From contig NZ_ALVR01000010.1 of the NCBI RefSeq assembly GCF_000314005.1, positions 1-64,000 of the forward strand: a stretch of 64,000 nucleotides of DNA, read 5' to 3'. Under the pieces are notes generated by a model. The model had not been told where the DNA came from. It searched no databases and saw nothing but the letters and a program-made list of their open reading frames with translations. Positions 9,601 through 18,730 of the stretch are shown here, piece after piece. The DNA comes from Spirulina subsalsa PCC 9445. Lineage in GTDB: Bacteria > Cyanobacteriota > Cyanobacteriia > Cyanobacteriales > Spirulinaceae. The position numbers and the translations under genes are program-made. The stretch's first letter is position 1; each line of letters starts with the position of its first letter.

Positions 9601-10789
9601 GGTCGTTACAGAAAACAAGAAATTAGTTGTTGGAATCGATGCAACTAATTTACGCCAAGGGGGTGGTCGTACCCATTTAATTGAACTTCTTCGTGCTGCA
9701 AATCCCCAAATACATCAAGTTTCAAAGGTGGTCGTATGGGGTAGTCAGTCAACACTTGCCCTCCTGGATAACACCCCTTGGCTTGAAAAAGTTAATCCAC
9801 CGGCTCAAGAAAGCGGCTTTCTAAAACGCACCCTATGGCAAAAATTTCATCTCTCAGATGCAGCGCATCAGACTGGCTGTGATGTACTATTTGTACCAGG
9901 AGGGAGTTATTCTGGGAATTTTCATCCAGTGGTAACGATGAGCCGTAACATACTCCCTTTTGAGTGGCAAGAATTGTGGCGTTACCGTTGGTCGCTAACG
10001 ACAGCAAGATTAATGCTTCTTCGCCTCACCCAATCACAGACCTATCGCTCGGCAGACGGTGTAATTTTCTTGACTGAGTATGGCAAATCTACTGTCGAAC
10101 AAATAACGGGACTTTTGCAAAACACCATTATCATTCCACATGGGTGCAGCAACCGTTTTTCTCGACCTCCCCAGACACAAAAACCTATTGATACCTACAC
10201 TACTGATCAACCCTTCCGGATTCTCTACGTCTCAATTATTGATCAATACAAACACCAATGGCATATTGTGGAGGGAGTCGCCAAGCTTCGCCAATGGACA
10301 GGATGGAATGTTGTATTAGAACTTATTGGATCAGCATATCCACCAGCACTGAAGCGCCTTAAGACTACTATTCAAAGGTACGACCCTGAAACACGCTGGG
10401 TACACTATAAGGGGGGAGTACCCTTTGACCAATTGCACGAAGTATACCAGCAAGCTGATCTAGGGATCTTCGCATCCAGTTGCGAAAATATGCCTAACAT
10501 TCTGCTAGAAATGATGGCAACTGGATTACCTGTTGCATCATCAAACCGCAGACCGATGCCGGAAATTTTAGGTAATGCAGGAGTCTATTTTGATCCAGAA
10601 GATCCCCACGATATTGCAAATGCCTTACTTAAGCTCATTGAATCCCCCCATTTGCGAACTGTTCTGTCAAATTCCAGTTTTACGGCTTCCCAACAATACA
10701 CATGGGCGCGTTGTGCGGACACAACCTTTGCATTTCTGACTGATGTTCATCAGAAATACGCCCAAAAGGAGAACCAAAACAGGAGATAA
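9584..10789 (+). CDS. Glycosyltransferase family 4 (GT-B)
   Basis: The product (401 residues from GTG 9584) has a GT-B layout. The N-terminal domain carries VGIDATNLRQGGGRTHLIEL, a donor domain begins near ILYVSIIDQYKHQWHIVEG, and the nucleotide-binding E-region CENMPNILLEMMATGLPVASSN lies near 300-325. The start lies inside the upstream gene; the sequence MDANFEVVTENKK before the first strand is poorly conserved in such enzymes, so the true start could be a later codon. Sugar specificity is not readable. A 96-base gap follows, which ends the operon that starts at 6699 or carries a secondary promoter for the sugar-nucleotide module. Confidence 0.85.
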   Translation: MDANFEVVTENKKLVVGIDATNLRQGGGRTHLIELLRAANPQIHQVSKVVVWGSQSTLALLDNTPWLEKVNPPAQESGFLKRTLWQKFHLSDAAHQTGCDVLFVPGGSYSGNFHPVVTMSRNILPFEWQELWRYRWSLTTARLMLLRLTQSQTYRSADGVIFLTEYGKSTVEQITGLLQNTIIIPHGCSNRFSRPPQTQKPIDTYTTDQPFRILYVSIIDQYKHQWHIVEGVAKLRQWTGWNVVLELIGSAYPPALKRLKTTIQRYDPETRWVHYKGGVPFDQLHEVYQQADLGIFASSCENMPNILLEMMATGLPVASSNRRPMPEILGNAGVYFDPEDPHDIANALLKLIESPHLRTVLSNSSFTASQQYTWARCADTTFAFLTDVHQKYAQKENQNRR

Positions 10790-10873
10790 ATAAATCGACA
10801 TTCATTATTGATTACTGATTAATTACTAAGTCGACATCCTCCACCCCAAAAAACACAAGGTAGAGGTTTTCAC

Positions 10874-10880
10874 AAGGAGA
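10874..10880 (+). promoter_or_regulatory. Shine-Dalgarno site deciding the epimerase start
   Basis: AAGGAGA lies 5 bases before ATG 10886. The frame is also open at TTG 10883, but that would leave only 2 bases between SD and start, so ATG 10886 is chosen. This is one of the few strong ribosome binding sites in the locus; most neighbouring genes rely on overlapping stop and start codons. Confidence 0.7.
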
Positions 10881-10885
10881 TTTTG

Positions 10886-11893
10886 ATGAAAGTTTTAGTT
10901 ACCGGATCTGCTGGGTTTATCGGATCTGCCTTAGTCTTACAACTACTGGATAGAGGTGATACAGTAGTTGGGATCGATAACCATAACGATTACTACGATC
11001 CAACCATTAAAGAAGCTAGACTCCGCCGCTTCGCTCAACACCCCGCTTATACCCATCTCCGCATTGATTTGTCCAATCAAGAAGCCATCAAGACCTGTTT
11101 CCGCGAACATCAGCCTCAAAGGGTAGTCAATTTGGCTGCTCAGGCAGGCGTGCGGTACTCAATCGAAAATCCCCTAGCTTATGTAGAAAGCAATATCGTT
11201 GGCTTTACCCATGTCCTTGAGGGCTGTCGCCACCACCACGTAGAGCATCTGGTCTATGCCAGCACCTCTAGTGTCTATGGTGCAAACACAGCGATGCCCT
11301 TCTCTATTCATCAGAACGTAGATCATCCTCTCAGTTTTTATGCCGCAACCAAAAAAGCCAATGAGTTAATGGCTCACACCTATAGCCATCTCTACCAATT
11401 GCCCACCACGGGTCTACGTTTTTTCACGGTCTATGGCCCATGGGGCAGACCAGATATGGCCTTATTCAAGTTCACCAAAGCTATCCTAGCAGGTGAACCC
11501 ATTCAAGTGTTTAATTACGGGAAACACCGACGCGACTTCACCTACATTGATGACCTCGTTGAGGGAATCATACGAGTGCTAGATTGTCCAGCTTCAAGTA
11601 ATTCCCATTGGAACGGGTCACAGCCGGATCCAGGTACAAGCAAAGCTCCATGGCGGGTTTACAATATTGGGAATAACAACCCAGTAGAGTTGATGCACTA
11701 CATCACGGCTTTAGAAAATGCTTTAGGTAGACAAGCAAAAATGGAACTTCTGCCCTTACAACCAGGTGACGTACCCGACACCTATGCAGATGTGCAAGAT
11801 TTAGTGGAACAGTTCAACTACCAACCATCTACACCAATTGAAGACGGTATTGCTAATTTTGTGGCCTGGTATCGAGACTATTTCAAGATTTAA
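10886..11893 (+). CDS. UDP-glucuronate 4-epimerase-like SDR enzyme
   Basis: The 335-residue extended SDR has the NAD-binding motif [15 protein letters not shown] at about residues 7-21, [17 protein letters not shown] (typical of the UDP-glucuronate epimerase branch), STSSVYG, and the catalytic YAATK near 152-156. It also has the family signature [21 protein letters not shown]. Such enzymes convert UDP-glucuronate to UDP-galacturonate. The next gene is a UDP-sugar 6-dehydrogenase, so the pair probably supplies uronic-acid donors. The product of that dehydrogenase may be a HexNAc-uronate, in which case this epimerase could instead act at C4 of UDP-GlcNAcA, as TviC/WbpP-like proteins do. Confidence 0.85.
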   Translation: MKVLVTGSAGFIGSALVLQLLDRGDTVVGIDNHNDYYDPTIKEARLRRFAQHPAYTHLRIDLSNQEAIKTCFREHQPQRVVNLAAQAGVRYSIENPLAYVESNIVGFTHVLEGCRHHHVEHLVYASTSSVYGANTAMPFSIHQNVDHPLSFYAATKKANELMAHTYSHLYQLPTTGLRFFTVYGPWGRPDMALFKFTKAILAGEPIQVFNYGKHRRDFTYIDDLVEGIIRVLDCPASSNSHWNGSQPDPGTSKAPWRVYNIGNNNPVELMHYITALENALGRQAKMELLPLQPGDVPDTYADVQDLVEQFNYQPSTPIEDGIANFVAWYRDYFKI

Positions 11894-11902
11894 AGTAATC
11901 CA

Positions 11903-13204
11903 ATGATATTATCAGACATTCGGCTAGGCATCATTGGTTTAGGTTATGTGGGTCTTCCTTTAGCTGTTGAATTTGGGCGTAGACGTTTGGTAGTGGGTTT
12001 TGACATCAATCAAAGCCGTATCCAGCAACTTAAATCTGGTGATGATATTACATTGGAAACCACCCCAGACGAACTCAAATCCGCTACTTATCTCAGCTAC
12101 ACCACAAATCCTGATGATTTGCGAGGTTGTAACTGTTACATCATTACAGTCCCAACACCGATTGACCAATACAAACGCCCAGATATTACACCCCTCCTCA
12201 AAGCAAGCGAAACAGTGGGTAGGGTGCTGGAGCAAGGAAATATTGTTATTTATGAATCGACCGTCTATCCAGGCTGTACCGAAGAAGACTGTGTACCCGT
12301 CCTCGAAAAATACTCAGGCTTAATATTCAACCAAGACTTTTTCTGTGGTTACTCTCCTGAGCGTATCAACCCAGGGGATAAAACACACCGCCTCACCACC
12401 ATCAAGAAGGTCACGTCTGGATCCACGCCCGATATCGCCGATCTCATCGACGCTCTCTACAACGAAATCATTACAGCAGGCACGCATAAAGCAGAAAGCA
12501 TCAAAGTGGCTGAGGCCGCCAAGGTGATCGAAAATACCCAACGCGATCTCAACATTGCACTAATCAACGAATTAGCCCTAATTTTTAACAAACTAGGGAT
12601 CGACACTGAATCGGTACTAAACGCTGCTGGGAGTAAATGGAACTTTCTGCCTTTCCGCCCTGGACTGGTAGGTGGTCACTGCATTGGCGTGGATCCATAT
12701 TACCTGACCCATAAAGCCCAGTCCATTGGCTACCACCCAGAAATTATATTGGCCGGTCGTCGTCTCAATGACAACATGGGTAGTTATGTGGTCGGGCAGC
12801 TGATCAAAGCAATGACTCAAAGAGAGCTTCAAGTTAGTGGAGCTAGGGTTTTAGTTATGGGTCTTACCTTTAAAGAAAACTGCCCTGACTTACGCAACAT
12901 CCGAGTAGTTGATATAATCACGGAGTTAAAAGCCTATAACTGTAACGTCGATGTTTATGATCCATGGGCTTCTCATGAAGAGTCGTGGCGTGAATACGGC
13001 CTTACTCTTCTAGCTTCACTCCCCTCTTGTGCAGGAAAATATCCTAGGCATGAGAATATTTATGATGCTATCATCTTGGCAGTTGCACATAATGAGTTCA
13101 AGGAAATGGGTGCTACAGATATCCGCGCCCTCTGCAAGCCTAACGGTCTTCTATACGATCTCAAATATTTGCTGAATGCTGAAGAAGCTGACCTCAGACT
13201 GTGA
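11903..13204 (+). CDS. UDP-N-acetylglucosamine 6-dehydrogenase-type nucleotide-sugar dehydrogenase (TviB/VipA-like)
   Basis: The 433-residue enzyme opens with [18 protein letters not shown] (residues 8-25, NAD Rossmann motif). It has [18 protein letters not shown] near 117-134, characteristic of the TviB/WbpA/VipA group, and [13 protein letters not shown] near 257-269 with the catalytic Cys. The reaction is a four-electron oxidation of UDP-GlcNAc-type sugars at C6 to the uronic acid. It starts 9 bases after the epimerase stop. VipA/VipB (TviB/TviC) is a known gene pair for UDP-GalNAcA, which favours this reading over plain UDP-glucose dehydrogenase. Length and motifs are intact. Confidence 0.85.
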   Translation: MILSDIRLGIIGLGYVGLPLAVEFGRRRLVVGFDINQSRIQQLKSGDDITLETTPDELKSATYLSYTTNPDDLRGCNCYIITVPTPIDQYKRPDITPLLKASETVGRVLEQGNIVIYESTVYPGCTEEDCVPVLEKYSGLIFNQDFFCGYSPERINPGDKTHRLTTIKKVTSGSTPDIADLIDALYNEIITAGTHKAESIKVAEAAKVIENTQRDLNIALINELALIFNKLGIDTESVLNAAGSKWNFLPFRPGLVGGHCIGVDPYYLTHKAQSIGYHPEIILAGRRLNDNMGSYVVGQLIKAMTQRELQVSGARVLVMGLTFKENCPDLRNIRVVDIITELKAYNCNVDVYDPWASHEESWREYGLTLLASLPSCAGKYPRHENIYDAIILAVAHNEFKEMGATDIRALCKPNGLLYDLKYLLNAEEADLRL

Positions 13205-13295
13205 TGTGTTTTAACCAAAATCGCCAATTCATCGCCCACTCTAACTTTGGTTTAGTCGAGGAGATCCAGCGAGTAATTCTTCCCTACATGAACTC

Positions 13296-15308
13296 ATGTG
13301 TGGTATAGCTGGTTATTTCTTCACATCCAATAACTTACCCTTGGCTGCCGCATTGTTTTCCGCAAAGACAAACCTAGTTCACCGTGGACCGGATGATTCG
13401 GGTGTATTTGAGGATAATGAGCATGGGGTGGGTCTTGTCCACACACGACTGTCGATCCTTGACCTCTCGCCCCTAGGACATCAACCCATGACCAGTGGGG
13501 ATGGTCGGGTGGTGCTGGTGTTCAACGGAGAAATCTACAATTTTCAGGAATTACGAGTAGAACTGGAGACAGAAGGTTATAGCTTCCGAGGCCATTCAGA
13601 TACTGAGGTGTTGCTCAACTTTTATCTCTCTCAGAGAGAGTCTGTTGACGGGGTGAAGGGGATGCTACGGCGACTCAATGGCATCTTTGCTTTTGCAATA
13701 TGGGATGCTGATCATGAGGCACTGCTTTTAGTGCGGGACGCTCTGGGTGTCAAGCCCCTCTACTACAGTGCCACGCAGGAGGGTCTAGCATTCGCTAGTG
13801 AAATCAAGGCTTTGCTGCCTTTGCTGCCGAGGGGAAACAACCTGTCAGATAGCCCATTGGGAAACTTAGATGCTCCTGCAATTGATCGCTATCTCAGTTT
13901 CCTCTGGTGTCCAGGAGCAGGTACACCCACTCAAGCCATACGCCAACTCGGCACAGGTGAAGGAATGTGGGTAAAGAATGGCGCGATCGCCGCCCCCTTC
14001 ACTTGGTATCGTTTACCCGCGTTCCATCCTCACCCCTGGGAAGATAAAACAAGACCGCGATCGCCAGCCCAACTGACGGTAACAGAAGCAATCCATGGCA
14101 CTGAGCAACACCTCCGTCAGGCCGTACACCGCCAAATGGTCGCTGATGTCCCCGTGGGAGCTTTTCTCTCTGGTGGACTAGACTCCAGCAGTATCGTCAC
14201 CTTTGCCCGAGAGCATAATCCAAGCCTCCAGTGTTTCACGATTGAGGTCACAGGACTTCAAGAAGAGGGTATCACCGACGATCTCCCCTACGCCCGTCGG
14301 GTTGCTGAACATTTAAACGTGCCGCTAGAAGTTGTCCAAATCGATGCAGCACGCATGGCAGAGGATCTTCCTGCAATGGTAGCCCAACTAGATGAACCCC
14401 TCGCCGATCCAGCACCGCTCAATGTCCTGTACATCAGTCGCCTCGCCCGTGAACAGGGCATCAAAGTGCTACTATCCGGGGCCGGAGGCGATGACCTGTT
14501 TACTGGTTATCGTCGCCACCAAGCCCTCATGATGGAACGTTATTGGACTTGGCTCCCTCAATCTATCCGAGTACAGCTAGAACGCTTGACAGGTGGTTTA
14601 GATCAACGGAGATCGCTCACTCGGCGATTACGCAAGCTTTTTCACGGTGCAGCCCTAGAAGGCGATGCCCGACTGGTGAACTATTTTCGCTGGGTTGATC
14701 GAAAAGATTTAATTGCCCTTTATACCCCAGACTTTCGGGCTGCCTTGGGCAATTCTCAAGCGGAAGAACCTATGCTCGATTTCCTGTCTGAACTGCCCCC
14801 TGAGACTCATCCAGTGGAACGACTATTAGCCCTAGAACAACGTTTTTTTCTCACCGATCACAACCTCACCTACACCGATAAAATGTCAATGGCAGTGGGT
14901 GTTGAGGTGCGAGTCCCGTTCTTAGACCTCGACTTGGTTGAATTTGCTGCCCAAATTCCCCCCCGATATAAACAACGCGGTCGTGAAGGGAAATGGGTGC
15001 TGAAAAAAGCCATGGAACCCTATTTACCTCAAGATATTATCTATCGACCTAAATCAGGTTTTGGTGCGCCTCTACGACGCTGGATGCGCCATGAATTGCG
15101 CGAACTATTAGCTGATGTGCTGAGTGAACAAAGCCTGAAACATAGAGGCTTGTTTGATCCTGCGGCTGTACAGCGACTGATTGCTGACAATGACAAAGGA
15201 ACAATCGATGCTAGCTATACTTTGCTTTCCTTGATTTGTATTGAGCTTTGGTGTCGGCAATTTGTGGATCAAACAGAATCAAAATACAAGTCTTTCCAGT
15301 CTCCATGA
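13296..15308 (+). CDS. asnB: Asparagine synthase (glutamine-hydrolysing)-type amidotransferase, second copy
   Basis: MCGIAGYFF gives the class II amidotransferase nucleophile at Cys2. VHRGPDDSG and NGEIYNF are glutaminase-domain motifs, SGGLDSSS near 292-299 is the PP-loop, and SGAGGDDLFTGYRRH near 390 is the synthetase motif. At 670 residues it is 50 longer than the copy at 6699, with extra residues between the two domains (about 185-270). It is not a recent duplicate: the two share only family motifs. The stop overlaps the next gene as ATGA. In this setting, amidation of the HexNAc-uronates made by the flanking dehydrogenases is the most plausible job. Confidence 0.85.
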   Translation: MCGIAGYFFTSNNLPLAAALFSAKTNLVHRGPDDSGVFEDNEHGVGLVHTRLSILDLSPLGHQPMTSGDGRVVLVFNGEIYNFQELRVELETEGYSFRGHSDTEVLLNFYLSQRESVDGVKGMLRRLNGIFAFAIWDADHEALLLVRDALGVKPLYYSATQEGLAFASEIKALLPLLPRGNNLSDSPLGNLDAPAIDRYLSFLWCPGAGTPTQAIRQLGTGEGMWVKNGAIAAPFTWYRLPAFHPHPWEDKTRPRSPAQLTVTEAIHGTEQHLRQAVHRQMVADVPVGAFLSGGLDSSSIVTFAREHNPSLQCFTIEVTGLQEEGITDDLPYARRVAEHLNVPLEVVQIDAARMAEDLPAMVAQLDEPLADPAPLNVLYISRLAREQGIKVLLSGAGGDDLFTGYRRHQALMMERYWTWLPQSIRVQLERLTGGLDQRRSLTRRLRKLFHGAALEGDARLVNYFRWVDRKDLIALYTPDFRAALGNSQAEEPMLDFLSELPPETHPVERLLALEQRFFLTDHNLTYTDKMSMAVGVEVRVPFLDLDLVEFAAQIPPRYKQRGREGKWVLKKAMEPYLPQDIIYRPKSGFGAPLRRWMRHELRELLADVLSEQSLKHRGLFDPAAVQRLIADNDKGTIDASYTLLSLICIELWCRQFVDQTESKYKSFQSP

Positions 15309-17422
15309 AACAAATCCTCCAATCCCTCACCACTGGTCAAACTGAAATTCAGGACATCCCCGCCCCCGCCCTCCAACCCGGTAAACTCCTCATCCGTACC
15401 CATAACTCTTTAGTCTCCGCCGGAACCGAGCGGATGCTAGTAGAATTCAGCCAAGCCAACTGGCTCGACAAAGCCCGCCAACAACCGGATAAAGTTCGTC
15501 AAGTCCTCGATAAAGTCAGCAGCGATGGCCTCCTCACCACCCTCGATGCGGTTCAGAGCAAACTCGACCAACCTCTCCCCTTGGGCTACTGTAATGTGGG
15601 TACAGTCATCGGCGTAGGAACAGGCGTAACAAGCTTTCAGGTGGGCGATCGCGTCATCTCCAACGGCCCCCATGCCGAAATCGTTTGCGTCCCCCAAAAC
15701 CTCTGCGCCAAAATTCCCCAAGCCGTCACCAATGAAGCAGCCGTCTTTACCGTCGTCGCCGCCATCGGTTTACAAGGCATTCGCCTTGCCCAACCCACCC
15801 TAGGGGAATGCTTTGTTGTCACAGGTTTAGGGTTAATTGGTCTTCTCACCGCCCAACTCCTCAAAGCCCAAGGTTGCCGCGTGTTAGGCCTTGACTTTGC
15901 CCCCGATAAATTAGCCCTTGCTCAAAAACTGGGCATTGACACCCTTAACCTCAGCCAAAGCGACCCCATCGCCCTAGCCCGTGAATTTTCACGGGGGGCG
16001 GGAGTTGATGGCGTGCTGATCACCGCCGCCACCCAAAGCAGCGAACCCGTCCACCAAGCCGCCCGGATGTGCCGGAAGCGCGGTCGCATTGTTTTAGTGG
16101 GAGTCACAGGTCTAGAACTGTCGAGGGCCGACTTCTACGAAAAAGAACTCAGCTTTCAAGTCTCCTGTTCCTATGGCCCCGGTCGCTATGACTCCAACTA
16201 CGAGCAGAAGGGGCAAGACTACCCCATTGGCTTTGTCCGTTGGACAGAGCAACGGAACTTTGAAGCGGTACTCGATACCCTCGCCAGTGGTCAACTCCAG
16301 ACAGAGCCACTGATTTCCCATCGTTTTCCCATAGACCAAGCCGATCAAGCCTACGCCGTCCTCACGGGCAATCAACCCTACCTTGGCATTGTCCTCAACT
16401 ACCCCACCCCGACCGAACCTAACTCAACCGTCTCCCTCAAACCCGCCCCAGAGCAGTCCCCCTCTAGCCCCGCTCAGGTTATTGTCGGCTGCATTGGCGC
16501 GGGGAACTATGCCAGCCGTATCCTTCTTCCCGCCTTGGCCCAAACCTCAGCCCAACTGCATACCCTCGCCGCCACCTCTGGGGTCAATATCACCCACTAT
16601 GGCCGCAAATTGGGCTTTCAACAGGTCACAACCGAATCAGATTCCCTTTTCACCGACTCCACAATTAACACGGTGGTCATCGCCACCCGCCACGATAGCC
16701 ATGCTGAGTTAGTTTGTCGCGCCTTCGCTACGGGTAAGCACGTCTTTGTGGAAAAACCCTTAGCCCTGAATCAAACCGAACTAGAGCAAATTCAGCAGGC
16801 TTACCAAGCGGCCTTGGGTCAGGGTCAGCCCTGCCAGTTAATGGTCGGTTTTAACCGCCGCTTTGCCCCCCTCGTGCAACAGATGCACCGCCTTTTACAA
16901 ACCGTGACTGCCCCCAAGGCCTTGATCATGACCGTCAATGCAGGGGCTATTCCAGCCGACCACTGGACGCAAGATCCAGCAATGGGTGGAGGACGGATTA
17001 TCGGTGAAGCCTGCCACTTTGTTGATCTCCTGCGTTTTCTGGTTGGACAACCGATCCAAAGTTGGCACCGCACAGCCCTAGCAGACTCGAAACCCTGTCC
17101 AGATACCGTCACCCTCAGTCTGACCTTTACCGATGGCTCTATCGGCACGATTCACTATTTCGCCAATGGTGCCAAGTCTTTTCCCAAGGAACGATTAGAG
17201 GTGTTCTGTGGCGATCGCATTCTCCAGTTAGATAATTACCGCACTCTCAAAGGCTGGGGGTGGCCTCAATTTAAATACCAGAACCAATGGCGGCAGGATA
17301 AGGGACAAAAAGCCTGTCTCACGGCTTTTGTGAGTGCGATCGCCACAGGGACACCCACCCCCATTCCCGTAGAAGAACTAATTGAAGTCAGTCAGGCTAT
17401 TCTAGCGATGGCTGAACCTTGA
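15305..17422 (+). CDS. Bi-domain oxidoreductase: zinc-type alcohol dehydrogenase fused to Gfo/Idh/MocA
   Basis: I start the gene at ATG 15305 (MKQILQSLTTGQTEIQDIPA), which overlaps the upstream stop as ATGA; an earlier in-frame start at 15248 would lie inside the asparagine synthase gene. Residues 1-365 form a medium-chain dehydrogenase with VVTGLGLIGLLTAQLLKAQG near 170. Residues 390-705 form a Gfo/Idh/MocA oxidoreductase with GCIGAGNYASRILLPAL and FVEKPLAL near 480. This fused protein recurs in bacterial polysaccharide loci beside heparinase-like proteins and WecA/WbpL-like transferases, as it does here, but its substrate has not been settled to my knowledge. The gene is GC-rich, with three HIP1 sites. 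Confidence 0.85.
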   Translation: MKQILQSLTTGQTEIQDIPAPALQPGKLLIRTHNSLVSAGTERMLVEFSQANWLDKARQQPDKVRQVLDKVSSDGLLTTLDAVQSKLDQPLPLGYCNVGTVIGVGTGVTSFQVGDRVISNGPHAEIVCVPQNLCAKIPQAVTNEAAVFTVVAAIGLQGIRLAQPTLGECFVVTGLGLIGLLTAQLLKAQGCRVLGLDFAPDKLALAQKLGIDTLNLSQSDPIALAREFSRGAGVDGVLITAATQSSEPVHQAARMCRKRGRIVLVGVTGLELSRADFYEKELSFQVSCSYGPGRYDSNYEQKGQDYPIGFVRWTEQRNFEAVLDTLASGQLQTEPLISHRFPIDQADQAYAVLTGNQPYLGIVLNYPTPTEPNSTVSLKPAPEQSPSSPAQVIVGCIGAGNYASRILLPALAQTSAQLHTLAATSGVNITHYGRKLGFQQVTTESDSLFTDSTINTVVIATRHDSHAELVCRAFATGKHVFVEKPLALNQTELEQIQQAYQAALGQGQPCQLMVGFNRRFAPLVQQMHRLLQTVTAPKALIMTVNAGAIPADHWTQDPAMGGGRIIGEACHFVDLLRFLVGQPIQSWHRTALADSKPCPDTVTLSLTFTDGSIGTIHYFANGAKSFPKERLEVFCGDRILQLDNYRTLKGWGWPQFKYQNQWRQDKGQKACLTAFVSAIATGTPTPIPVEELIEVSQAILAMAEP

Positions 17423-17443
17423 TTCACAATAAAACTTTAACTC

Positions 17444-18679
17444 ATGGTCAATCCTGATCAAAATTTGCCCCGCGTCTGCATCCTCGGTTTAGGCTACATT
17501 GGTTTACCCACAGCAGCGATCCTCACCCAACATGGCTACTCAGTCCTAGGCGTTGATATCAACCCCAATGTGGTAGACACCATCAACCAGGGTTTAATTC
17601 ACATCGTTGAACCCGACCTTGATCAGGTGGTGGCGATCGCCGTCCAAACCCAAAAACTCCAAGCCAGCACCACCCCCACAGCCGCAGATATTTTTATCAT
17701 CTGTGTGCCTACCCCCTTTCACCCGACGACAGAAGGCTTACCCCAGCCCAATATTGACTATGTTCTTGCAGCGGCCGAGGCGATCGCCCCCATCCTACAA
17801 CCCGGCAATCTCATCATCCTAGAATCCACCTCACCCGTCGGCACAACCGAGCAAGTCGCGCAAACCCTCGCCCAAGCCAAAGCGCCCATCGAACATCTTC
17901 ATCTTGCCTACTGCCCAGAACGAGTCTTACCCGGAAACATTCTCCATGAACTCATCCATAATGACCGAGTGGTAGGGGGTTTGACCACAGAAGCAGCGAC
18001 AGCAGCCCAAGCTTTCTATCAGAGTTTTTGCCAAGGTCAAATTTTGACCACCGATGCCCGAACTGCTGAACTCTGTAAACTCACCGAAAATGCCTTTCGA
18101 GATGTCAACCTCGCCTTTGCCAATGAACTCTCCATGCTATGCCCTAACCTTGGGGTTGATGCGCGAGAACTCATTCGCCTCGCCAATCACCACCCCCGCG
18201 TCAACATTTTACAACCCGGTTGTGGCGTGGGGGGTCACTGTATTGCCGTAGATCCCTGGTTTATCGCTTCCGCCGCCCCCGATCACTCCCCCCTATTACA
18301 GACAGCACGACAGGTTAACAACCATAAACCCCAATGGGTCGTAGATCAAGTTGTTGCCGCGGCCCAAGAATTTGCAACAGTTCACGAACGCCAACCCATC
18401 ATCGGCTGCTTCGGATTAGCCTTTAAACCAAACGTTGACGACCTACGCGGCTCCCCTGCCCTAGAAATCACCCAAAATCTTCAAGCCCTGGGTTACACTA
18501 TCCTACCCGTAGAACCCAATTTAAAATCCCACCCCACCTTAGACTTAATGCCCTGGTCTTTAGCCCTAGACAAAGCCGATTTGCTCGTGTTTTTAGTCGC
18601 TCATCGTGAATTTCACAGATTAACCATTCAAAAACCTTACCTAGATTTTTGTGGAATCACTGACCAATCTACCCATTAA
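17444..18679 (+). CDS. wecC: UDP-N-acetyl-D-mannosamine dehydrogenase-like (WecC)
   Basis: This 411-residue nucleotide-sugar dehydrogenase has VCILGLGYIGLPTAAIL (residues 10-26) for NAD binding, ESTSPVGTTEQVAQTL near 127, and GVGGHCIAVDPWFI near 263-276 with the catalytic Cys. The ESTSPVGT and AVDPWF variants are those of the WecC branch, which oxidises UDP-ManNAc to UDP-ManNAcA. It is distinct from the TviB-like enzyme at 11903. No UDP-GlcNAc 2-epimerase (WecB) is in the window, so UDP-ManNAc would have to come from elsewhere or the substrate differs. A strong hairpin follows the stop codon. Confidence 0.8.
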   Translation: MVNPDQNLPRVCILGLGYIGLPTAAILTQHGYSVLGVDINPNVVDTINQGLIHIVEPDLDQVVAIAVQTQKLQASTTPTAADIFIICVPTPFHPTTEGLPQPNIDYVLAAAEAIAPILQPGNLIILESTSPVGTTEQVAQTLAQAKAPIEHLHLAYCPERVLPGNILHELIHNDRVVGGLTTEAATAAQAFYQSFCQGQILTTDARTAELCKLTENAFRDVNLAFANELSMLCPNLGVDARELIRLANHHPRVNILQPGCGVGGHCIAVDPWFIASAAPDHSPLLQTARQVNNHKPQWVVDQVVAAAQEFATVHERQPIIGCFGLAFKPNVDDLRGSPALEITQNLQALGYTILPVEPNLKSHPTLDLMPWSLALDKADLLVFLVAHREFHRLTIQKPYLDFCGITDQSTH

Positions 18680-18687
18680 AGAGTCCA

Positions 18688-18712
18688 TGGAGGCTTTTTT
18701 AATGAGCCTCCA
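18688..18712 (+). terminator. Hairpin after wecC
   Basis: TGGAGGCT and AGCCTCCA form a perfect 8-base-pair stem around a 9-base U-rich loop, starting 8 bases after the wecC stop. The U run is in the loop and not after the stem, so it is a poor intrinsic terminator. It may be an mRNA-processing or stabilising hairpin between wecC and the heparinase-like gene. Confidence 0.5.
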
Positions 18713-18730
18713 AGTTGCGAAAAAAATGCC

